From: an uncultured Burkholderiales bacterium
GTDB taxonomy: Bacteria > Pseudomonadota > Gammaproteobacteria > Burkholderiales > Burkholderiaceae_C
DNA: 18,919 bases
Assembly (NCBI GenBank): GCA_903856995.1
Contig: CAIODK010000272.1
Span: 1 to 18,919, forward strand
Direction of reading: 5' to 3'
Part shown: positions 13,037 through 18,919 of the stretch, piece after piece
How positions within the stretch are numbered: the stretch's first letter is position 1
Layout of the letters: each line of letters opens with the position of its first letter
Notes under the pieces: generated by a model
What the model was told of the DNA's origin: nothing
Database searches by the model: none
Seen by the model: the letters and a program-made list of their open reading frames with translations, nothing else
Program-made: the position numbers and the translations under genes

Positions 13037-14278
13037 TCAGTGCGCGGGGATGAGCACCACAAACTGCGCGCCACCGCCCTCGCGGTCTTGGCAGACCACG
13101 CTACCGCCGTGGCGTTGCACGATCGAGCGCACCAGTGACAGCCCCAAGCCCACGCCACCTTCGCGTTCACTTGCGCCAGGCAAGCGGTAGAACGGCTCAA
13201 AGATGCGCTCACGCAAAGCGGGCGGTACGCCTGGGCCGCGGTCACACACGCACAGCCGGACCCATTCATGTCCATCTTGTGTCACAGAGCTGAGTTGCAC
13301 CTCAACCTCCGATGTGCCGTAGCGGTGCGCGTTTTCTAGCAAGTTACGCAGCATGCGGCGCAGTAGCTTGGCAATGCCGGTCGCGATGACGCTTTGTGGG
13401 TGGGGGCCCAGCTCTAGGTGTGCATCGACACGCGCGCATTCTTCGCTGGCTAGGCCGGTCATGTCGACCGGCTCGACGGTGCCGAGATCTGATTGTTTGG
13501 CATCTAGGCGGCTGGCTAACAAAATCTCATCGATCAGCTGGTCCAGCTCGCCCACGCTGCGAGAGATTTCTGCCTTCATCGCGGGCGAGGGCGAGCTGCC
13601 CATCAGCTCCAGCCCCATGCGAATCCGTGTGAGCGGTGAGCGCAGCTCGTGCGAGGCGTTGGCCAGCAACGATTTGTGCGACGTCACCAACTGCTCCACG
13701 TGTTCGGCCGCGTGGTTAAACCGTTGCGCCAAGTACGTGACTTCATCATTGCCTTGCTCGGCCACACGGGCCGACAAGTTGCCGGTGCCCCATTGCTCCA
13801 CCCCTTTTTGCAATTGTTCAAGACGGCGCGTGAGGCGTCGCACGATGGGGTAGGTGCCCAGCGCCACGGCGAATCCGACTAAGCCCAGCATCCAGAAAAA
13901 ACCGTAAGGGGGCCGTGACCAAAAACTGTGCGGCGGGCGAGGCAAATGCACGTGCATCAGTTCACCGTTTTGCATACGCACCATGAACTCCGGACCTGAA
14001 CCAAAGTGTCCGGGTGGGTGAGACATGTCTGGCCCTTGCAGCGGGGGCGCCTCGACGGGCAAACCATCGGGCGGGCGCAAGCGCGCTTTGCCTTGCCCCA
14101 CCAATTCGCCAGCTGCGTTGCGCACCATCACTTCGCGCAGCGGCGGTTCGGCCGTCATGCGAATCACCCAGCCACTGAGCAACGTCAATACCGTCATGGC
14201 CAACACCACGGCCAGCCAGATACGTGCAGACAAAGGCAGGTGCAAAGAGCGACTGGGGGAAGAAGGGGTTGTCTGCAT
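13037..14278 (-). CDS. Sensor histidine kinase, CpxA/RstB-like
   Basis: 413 residues from ATG 14278, which lies 4 bp after the regulator's TGA; an in-frame TTG at 14302 is less likely. Membrane helices at about 17-38 and 126-147 enclose a periplasmic loop of about 87 residues rich in proline, histidine and methionine (MSHPPGHFG, MHVHLPRPPHSFW). Then HAMP (about 145-198), HisKA with LANASHELRSP (His210), N box NLLENAHRYG (312-321), G1 DRGPG (346-350) and G2 GVGLGL (375-380), ending in the usual IPAH-type strand. It should phosphorylate Asp52 of the adjacent regulator. Domain order and short sensor loop are of the CpxA/RstB type. The His/Met-rich loop hints at a metal or envelope cue, which is inference. 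Confidence 0.93.
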   Translation of the reverse strand: MQTTPSSPSRSLHLPLSARIWLAVVLAMTVLTLLSGWVIRMTAEPPLREVMVRNAAGELVGQGKARLRPPDGLPVEAPPLQGPDMSHPPGHFGSGPEFMVRMQNGELMHVHLPRPPHSFWSRPPYGFFWMLGLVGFAVALGTYPIVRRLTRRLEQLQKGVEQWGTGNLSARVAEQGNDEVTYLAQRFNHAAEHVEQLVTSHKSLLANASHELRSPLTRIRMGLELMGSSPSPAMKAEISRSVGELDQLIDEILLASRLDAKQSDLGTVEPVDMTGLASEECARVDAHLELGPHPQSVIATGIAKLLRRMLRNLLENAHRYGTSEVEVQLSSVTQDGHEWVRLCVCDRGPGVPPALRERIFEPFYRLPGASEREGGVGLGLSLVRSIVQRHGGSVVCQDREGGGAQFVVLIPAH

Positions 14279-14282
14279 GGTG

Positions 14283-14990
14283 TCAGTCTTGTTGTTTGGC
14301 AAACACGTAGCCCACGCCGCGCACGGTCAAGATGCGTTTGGGGACTTTGGCATCGTCTTCGATGGCGGCGCGGATGCGACCCATGTGGACGTCAATCGAG
14401 CGATCGAATGCTTCGAGTTCGCGGCCACGCACCGCCTCCATGATTTGGTCGCGCGACAGCACGCGGCCCGCGCGTTCTGCCAACACCCACAGCAAATCAA
14501 ATTGGTAGGCGGTGAGGTCACACACGTTGCCGTGCACGCTGACGGTGCGGGCATCGCGGTCCAGATCTAACGAACCAAACTTGAACGTTTGGTGTGCGGC
14601 CTCCGCGGGATCATTGGGCGCATGGCGACGCAGCACAGCCCGAATGCGGGCCAGTAACTCGCGCGGCTCGAAGGGCTTGGGCAGATAGTCGTCAGCGCCC
14701 AGCTCTAAGCCGATGATGCGGTCCATCGGGTCGCCTTTGGCGGTGAGCATGAGGATGGGGGTTTGTGCGAGAGCGCCCGGTAGCGCGCGAATGCGTTTGC
14801 ACACCTCGAGGCCATCGATGTCGGGCAACATCAAATCGAGCAGCACCATTGCAGGCATGGTGTCTTGCAGCATTTTTAGACCGCTCAAACCATTGGCTGC
14901 GTGCTGCACGGTGAAGCCAGATTGCTGGAGGTACTCGCTCACCATATTGGCGAGGCGGTGATCGTCTTCTATCAAGAGCAAAGTGTTCAT
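14283..14990 (-). CDS. OmpR-family response regulator, CpxR/RstA-like
   Basis: 235 residues. Receiver domain: Glu8-Asp9-Asp10, phospho-acceptor Asp52 (VLLDLMLPDIDG), Thr83 and Lys105 (PKPFEPRELLARI). Winged helix from about 135: LTAYQFDLLWVLAE, RSIDVHMGRIRAAIEDD, ILTVRGVGYVFAK. The style EAFDRSIDVHMGRIR is of the CpxR/RstA branch. Partner of the kinase that follows it by 4 bp. A GTAAA direct repeat 48 bp upstream of its ATG, just past the ampG stop, is a candidate site for its own product. Genes around it deal with peptidoglycan and LPS, fitting an envelope-stress regulator, but the regulon is not visible here. Confidence 0.94.
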   Translation of the reverse strand: MNTLLLIEDDHRLANMVSEYLQQSGFTVQHAANGLSGLKMLQDTMPAMVLLDLMLPDIDGLEVCKRIRALPGALAQTPILMLTAKGDPMDRIIGLELGADDYLPKPFEPRELLARIRAVLRRHAPNDPAEAAHQTFKFGSLDLDRDARTVSVHGNVCDLTAYQFDLLWVLAERAGRVLSRDQIMEAVRGRELEAFDRSIDVHMGRIRAAIEDDAKVPKRILTVRGVGYVFAKQQD

Positions 14991-15037
14991 GGTGGCTTCA
15001 TCATGCCTTGCGATGTGCGCGCTTGTCTGTCGAAAAC

Positions 15038-15053
15038 GTAAAGACTGGGTAAA
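15038..15053. promoter_or_regulatory. GTAAA-N6-GTAAA direct repeat before the CpxR/RstA-like gene
   Basis: Two exact GTAAA pentamers start 11 bp apart in the 63-bp gap between ampG and the regulator gene. OmpR-family dimers bind direct repeats of this period, and the E. coli CpxR box is GTAAA-N5-GTAAA. Here the spacer is 6, one base longer. It is placed to control the regulator gene. A single five-base repeat is modest evidence. Confidence 0.4.
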
Positions 15054-16427
15054 TCAGCGCGGGGTATCGGCATGACTGTCGCCATGCGCCACGGGCAAGA
15101 CCCGCGAGGCCAGCCACACCAGTACCAAGACGGGTGCGCCCAAAACAGCGGTGCTGGTGAAGAAGGCTTCGTAGCCGTGCGCGTCCACATACACGCCCGA
15201 AAAGCCCGCCAGCCATTTGGGCGCGAGCAACATCATCGAGCTAAACAGAGCGTACTGCGTGGCCGAATAATTCACATTCGTCAGGCTAGACAAATAGGCA
15301 ATGAAGGCTGCCGATGCAATGCCGCTGGCCAAGTTGTCAGCCGAGATGACCCAAATCAACGCGGTCAAGTCATGCCCGCGCGTGGCCAACCAAGCAAACA
15401 ACAAATTGGTGATGGCGCTCAGCACTGCGCCGAGCATGAGGATGCGCATCACACCTAAGCGCATGGACAACACGCCGCCGATGAATGCGCCCAGCAGCGT
15501 CATGATCACACCGAACACTTTGGTGACAGCGGCCACTTCGTCCTTGGTGTAGCCCATGTCCACATAAAACGGGTTGGCCATGATGCCCATCACCACATCG
15601 CTGATGCGGTAAACCGCAATCAGCCCAAGGATGATTGCGGCTTGCCAGTGGTAGCGGCGGATGAATTCAGCGAAGGGCTCAATGAGTGCGCTTTGCAGCC
15701 ATTCCCGCGCGTTGCGTGCAGGGGGCATCGCGCGTTGGGCCGGCTCGGGCGAGAGCAGCACCGTCAACACGCCCAAGCTCATCGAGGCGGCCATGACGAG
15801 GTACGCTGTTTGCCAGGCCGCGTGTAGGTAGGTGGTGTCATCTGTTCCCGCTGCGCGTGCGGCAATCCACAACACGCCTGCACCGGCCCAAATCATGGCG
15901 AGGCGGTAGCCGGTTTGGTAGGTCGCGGCTAAGGCGGCTTGGTGCTGTGCGTCGGCAGATTCGATGCGGAACGCATCCAACGCAATGTCTTGCGTGGCTG
16001 AGCCAAACGCCACCACCAAGGCGCACCACACCACGGGCTCCAGTGCCACTTGCGGGTCGAGCAAGGCCATGCCCACCAAACCAACCACCACCGTGGCTTG
16101 TGCCAGCAGCAGCCAGCTGCGACGACGGCCCAGCCACCGTGTGAGCAGGGGCAGTGGCAAGCGGTCCACCAGTGGCGACCACACCCATTTGAAACCGTAG
16201 GCCAAACCCACCCAGCTCAAAAAGCCAATCGTGCTGCGGTCAATACCCGCTTCGCGCAAGCGAAAACTCAGCGTCCCCAACACCAGCAACAGGGGCAAAC
16301 CTGCTGAAAAGCCGAGGCACAACATGCGCCAAGACGCAGGTTCAAGGTACACATGCAGCGCGGCTAACCAGCCGAGTTTCTTAGACGCTGTTGCCGACGT
16401 GGATGCTGGACTTGTTGTATCGTTCAT
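15054..16427 (-). CDS. ampG: Muropeptide permease AmpG (MFS)
   Basis: 457 residues with 12 or more membrane helices. AmpG imports anhydro-muropeptides from the periplasm for cell-wall recycling, which also feeds the beta-lactamase-inducing signal. Recognition rests on the N-terminal segments CLGFSAGLPLLLVLGTLSF (37-55), IGFLSWVGLAYGFKWVWSP (67-85) and LVDRLPLPLLTRWLGRRRSW (86-105), which closely follow E. coli AmpG, including the GRRRSW cytoplasmic loop. GAGGG lies directly before the ATG. The first 35 residues or so are hydrophilic. It is upstream of the two-component genes on the same strand (63-bp gap) and diverges from the M48 protease across only 37 bp, so its promoter region is very compact. 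Confidence 0.92.
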   Translation of the reverse strand: MNDTTSPASTSATASKKLGWLAALHVYLEPASWRMLCLGFSAGLPLLLVLGTLSFRLREAGIDRSTIGFLSWVGLAYGFKWVWSPLVDRLPLPLLTRWLGRRRSWLLLAQATVVVGLVGMALLDPQVALEPVVWCALVVAFGSATQDIALDAFRIESADAQHQAALAATYQTGYRLAMIWAGAGVLWIAARAAGTDDTTYLHAAWQTAYLVMAASMSLGVLTVLLSPEPAQRAMPPARNAREWLQSALIEPFAEFIRRYHWQAAIILGLIAVYRISDVVMGIMANPFYVDMGYTKDEVAAVTKVFGVIMTLLGAFIGGVLSMRLGVMRILMLGAVLSAITNLLFAWLATRGHDLTALIWVISADNLASGIASAAFIAYLSSLTNVNYSATQYALFSSMMLLAPKWLAGFSGVYVDAHGYEAFFTSTAVLGAPVLVLVWLASRVLPVAHGDSHADTPR

Positions 16428-16464
16428 CCCTCTATTTTCAGGCTTTCACAAAGAGACTTATTTC

Positions 16465-17292
16465 ATGCTCACCAAACGTGCTTTTCTTTACGGTTGTGCT
16501 GGCTGCGCTTGCGGCTTGGGCAGCGGCGCGTTGCTGGCGCGCGACGGCGTGGATGTGAACAAAGAAGCCTCAGTATTTGCCAATTTGGTGCCAGCCGCCG
16601 ACGTGGAGCAATCCGCCCGCCAGCAGTACAGCGACATGATGAAAGAGGCCGCCGGCAAAAATGCGTTGGGCCCAGACAACCACCCGCAAGTCATTCGCCT
16701 GCGTCGTATTGCGAAAGACATCATTCCACACAGCTTTGACTGGAACCCGCGCGCCAAAGAGTGGAAGTGGGAGGTCAACCTCGTGGGCTCTAACCAAATC
16801 AACGCCTATTGCATGCCCGGCGGAAAGATCGCTTTTTACAGCGGCATCTTGAACCAGTTGCAACTCACGGACGATGAGGTGGCCATGGTGATGGGCCATG
16901 AAATCGCCCACGCCTTGCGCGAGCACGCCCGTGAACGCATGGGTAAGGCCACGGCCACCAACGGGATTGCCACCATCGGCAGCACGGTGGCTTCGGTATT
17001 TTTTGGTGTGAGCCCGCAACTCACCGACTTGGTGGCCAAGCAAGGCGCTAACTTGATCAACCTCAAGTTCAGCCGCGATGATGAAACCGAAGCCGATCTC
17101 GTCGGCATGGAAATCGCCGCGCGTGCGGGCTACGACCCGCGCGCCGGCGTGACGCTGTGGCAAAAAATGAGTGCTGCCAACAAAGGTGCGCCGCCGCAAT
17201 GGCTCAGCACCCACCCATCTGGCAACACACGCATTGAAGAAATTCAGGCCAATTTACCCAAGGTCATGCCGCTTTACGAACGGGCCAAATAA
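16465..17292 (+). CDS. M48-family zinc metallopeptidase
   Basis: 275 residues. Catalytic HEIAH (His145, Glu146, His149), followed by HAREH-type helix residues, and the third zinc ligand Glu207 in SRDDETEAD. This is the M48 pattern of periplasmic, LoiP/BepA-like peptidases that help quality control of envelope proteins. MPGGKIAFYSGIL (117-129) precedes the active site, as in the family. The N-terminus, KRAFLYGCAGCACGLGSG, is an export-type hydrophobic segment with four cysteines. It is not a clean lipobox (Tyr at -2) but could be a lipoprotein or Tat-like signal. ATG 16465 is preceded by AGAG. It diverges from ampG and converges, 4 bp apart, with the sensor kinase gene. Length is near LoiP (about 250). 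Confidence 0.93.
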   Translation: MLTKRAFLYGCAGCACGLGSGALLARDGVDVNKEASVFANLVPAADVEQSARQQYSDMMKEAAGKNALGPDNHPQVIRLRRIAKDIIPHSFDWNPRAKEWKWEVNLVGSNQINAYCMPGGKIAFYSGILNQLQLTDDEVAMVMGHEIAHALREHARERMGKATATNGIATIGSTVASVFFGVSPQLTDLVAKQGANLINLKFSRDDETEADLVGMEIAARAGYDPRAGVTLWQKMSAANKGAPPQWLSTHPSGNTRIEEIQANLPKVMPLYERAK

Positions 17293-17296
17293 GGGG

Positions 17297-18787
17297 TCAG
17301 TAAACCATCGCTTCGCTGCCGGCGGGCAGCTTCACGGTAAAGGTTGTACCTGTCTCGGCATGGCTTTCGAAATCAATCGTGCCGTGATGCGCCTCCACAA
17401 TGGTGCGGCTCAACCACAAGCCGATGCCCATGCCTTCGGCTTTATTGGTGCGTAGCAATTCAAATATCACCATGGCCACGTCCGGCGCAATGCCTGAACC
17501 GTTGTCGGTCACGCTCAGCACCACCTGCCCACCCAGCAGTTGGGTGCGCACTGCGATGCTTTTTTGCTGAGCGGTATCGGGTGCAAAGGCCTCGATCGCA
17601 TTGGTGACCAGGTTAAGCAAGACCTGCTGCAATTGAGATTTATCCCCCGTGAGGGTGACCTCTTCTGAATGCAGCGACAGAGACAAGGTGATGCCGCTGT
17701 GAGCGAGCTTAGGTTTGCAGAGCAACAGCACCTCATTCACCAGGGCGTTCATGTCAAAGGTCGAGGCAAACTGACGACCATTGCCAAACATGTTGCGCAG
17801 AGTTTTGATGATAGTGGCGGCACGTTGGTTGTCTTGCAGCAAGTCATTCAACGCGCCTTTGATGGTGTCGTCTGTGAGTGCCTCTGCGTTGTTGCTCGTC
17901 AAGGCCGAGTCAATCAACTCGGCGTTGAGTTGAATGGCGGTGAGTGGCTGGTTGAGCTCATGCGCCAAGCTTGCCACCAAGGCGCCCATGCCTGCAGTCT
18001 TGTTGAACATAGCGAGCTGGCGGATGATTTCTTCACGCTCTTGAAGCAACTGTGCCAACACCACGCTGTTTTGTCGAAAGGCTTCAGCACGTTCGCTGGT
18101 GACAGCCAGCTGATGCGTGGCTGCGATTTTTTGACGTTCCGCAATTTCTAAAAAGATGCGCAAGAACGCGATGTTGCTCAGGGTGATGGCGAGGAACTGG
18201 CCGACGATCATGATCGCCTGGTCCCAGCTCGGCGCGTAAATATCTTCGATGTCGGCGTGAGAGGCAACAGCCAAAGAGCGAATACCGAGCGATACCGTGA
18301 AGCTCAGGCCGCTCCACATGAGCAGTCTGGCACCCAGCGACGCATGCTGCTGGTTGAGCTTTTGGCCGATCCTAAAGTACTCAAAGCAAAACACGGAATA
18401 AAACCCGTTGAACAGCACCAACGCTGCCCATTCGTTTTGATGGAAGTAAATCAAATAGCAAAAGGCTGCAAAGTACGCGGCATTAATGACGTAGTAGGCA
18501 CGAAATACGCGGCCTTGCGGTGCTGGCAAAAGGTACAGGCGCAAAGCCACCGTGCGGCCCAAGGTCCCAAGCAACATCAAGAGTTGCGCGCCATAGAAAA
18601 ACACCCCATCAGGAATGTTGCCGCGCATCGCCAGCAAGACTACGGCCACACCGCTGATGATGCCGGAGACACACCACAGTTTGACCTGAAAACTCCGGTA
18701 CTCCTGCAGCGCCAACCAAATGGCCCCGTGCAGCATCAAGTACACGAAACAGATCATGAAGATCGTGGTCTGCGTATCTAAGTGCAT
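17297..18787 (-). CDS. Seven-helix sensor histidine kinase (no adjacent regulator)
   Basis: 496 residues. The N-terminal half has seven hydrophobic segments (about 5-26, 35-54, 63-83, 97-115, 120-138, 152-175, 190-212) and no sizeable periplasmic domain. A charged coiled-coil-like linker follows (about 213-262). Kinase core: H box SLAHELNQPLTAIQ (His276), of the HELNQPL type seen in NtrB/FixL/DctB-like kinases; N box LLNLVTNAIEAF (391-402 approx.); G1 DNGSGIAP (428-435); G2 GMGIGLWLS (452-460). It lies 17 bp after the MBL-fold hydrolase stop and is probably co-transcribed with it. No response regulator is visible on this side, so the partner is either further upstream outside the window or elsewhere. 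A membrane-embedded or lipophilic signal is the usual inference for such sensors. Confidence 0.9.
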   Translation of the reverse strand: MHLDTQTTIFMICFVYLMLHGAIWLALQEYRSFQVKLWCVSGIISGVAVVLLAMRGNIPDGVFFYGAQLLMLLGTLGRTVALRLYLLPAPQGRVFRAYYVINAAYFAAFCYLIYFHQNEWAALVLFNGFYSVFCFEYFRIGQKLNQQHASLGARLLMWSGLSFTVSLGIRSLAVASHADIEDIYAPSWDQAIMIVGQFLAITLSNIAFLRIFLEIAERQKIAATHQLAVTSERAEAFRQNSVVLAQLLQEREEIIRQLAMFNKTAGMGALVASLAHELNQPLTAIQLNAELIDSALTSNNAEALTDDTIKGALNDLLQDNQRAATIIKTLRNMFGNGRQFASTFDMNALVNEVLLLCKPKLAHSGITLSLSLHSEEVTLTGDKSQLQQVLLNLVTNAIEAFAPDTAQQKSIAVRTQLLGGQVVLSVTDNGSGIAPDVAMVIFELLRTNKAEGMGIGLWLSRTIVEAHHGTIDFESHAETGTTFTVKLPAGSEAMVY

Positions 18788-18804
18788 CAGCTACTTGGGC
18801 CCGC

Positions 18805-18919
18805 TCAGGTCCCGCCGACGTAGGGGTTGCTCACCCGCTCACGTCCAAAGGTGCTCTCAGGCCCGTGGCCGGGAATGAACACCGTGTCATCCCCCATCGG
18901 CCATAAACGCTGGGTGATG
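18805..18919 (-). CDS. MBL-fold metallo-hydrolase, C-terminal end (rest outside the window)
   Basis: The last 37 codons enter from the right edge and stop at TGA (18805-18807). The peptide includes LWPMGDDTVFIPGHGPEST and ends in RVSNPYVGGT. DDTVFIPGHG is the conserved end of glyoxalase-II-like metallo-beta-lactamase-fold hydrolases; its histidine is the final metal ligand of the fold. These are often hydroxyacylglutathione or related thioester hydrolases. It lies immediately before the seven-helix kinase, on the same strand. The substrate cannot be judged from the fragment. Confidence 0.82.
   Translation of the reverse strand, partial: ITQRLWPMGDDTVFIPGHGPESTFGRERVSNPYVGGT

Noticed and set aside
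1..18919. CRISPR arrays, tRNA/rRNA genes, insertion sequences or prophage
   Set aside because: No regularly spaced repeats, cloverleaf-like sequences, transposase/integrase genes or terminal inverted repeats were seen; coding density and composition look uniform along the window.

Overview
The window looks like part of the chromosome of a betaproteobacterium of the order Burkholderiales, most likely a Comamonadaceae relative (Limnohabitans/Rhodoferax-like). This rests on the G+C-rich composition, the protein families, and the gene order ilvE, CHCC zinc finger, waaF. It is densely coded: 20 protein genes (one cut off at each edge), no intergenic gap over about 120 bp, and no RNA gene, CRISPR array, insertion sequence or prophage that I can see. 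The taxonomy is an inference from protein similarity by eye.

Layout. 1-96 is the tail of an unidentified membrane protein. 90-902 (minus) is an HpaI/HpcH-type class II aldolase. 1003-2376 (plus) is radA, preceded by a palindrome that resembles a LexA/SOS box. 2394-3746 (minus) is a DUF5666 lipoprotein. It diverges from a tight plus-strand operon at 3878-7332: an SHP-type monohaem cytochrome c (DUF1924), a dihaem cytochrome c, a cytochrome b561-like membrane protein, and a QseB/PmrA/BqsR-type response regulator with its sensor kinase. The 131-bp divergent control region holds four TTAAG-type half-sites arranged as two TTAAG-N6-TTAAG boxes.

7389-7820 is a small conserved membrane protein. 7921-10980 (plus) is ilvE, a zf-CHCC protein, waaF and a family 2 glycosyltransferase. 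10983-16427 (minus) reads, in transcription order, ampG, an OmpR-family regulator, its sensor kinase, a nitronate-monooxygenase-like flavoprotein and a GT9 glycosyltransferase. An M48 metalloprotease (16465-17292, plus) diverges from ampG. The right end is a minus-strand pair: the 3' end of an MBL-fold hydrolase, then a seven-helix sensor histidine kinase with no regulator in the window.

How it fits together. Two modules stand out. The first is a self-regulated periplasmic electron-transfer cassette. The b-type cytochrome would pass quinol electrons to the dihaem cytochrome and then to the ligand-binding SHP haem, with its own two-component system and probably the DUF5666 lipoprotein under the same operator. 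The second is a cell-envelope block: LPS heptosyltransferase and other glycosyltransferases, a muropeptide permease, an M48 protease, and a Cpx/Rst-like two-component system with a GTAAA direct repeat in front of its regulator gene. No wholly unknown system is evident. The best leads are the operator in front of the SHP operon, the SOS-like box of radA, and the cytochrome/two-component/DUF5666 association.
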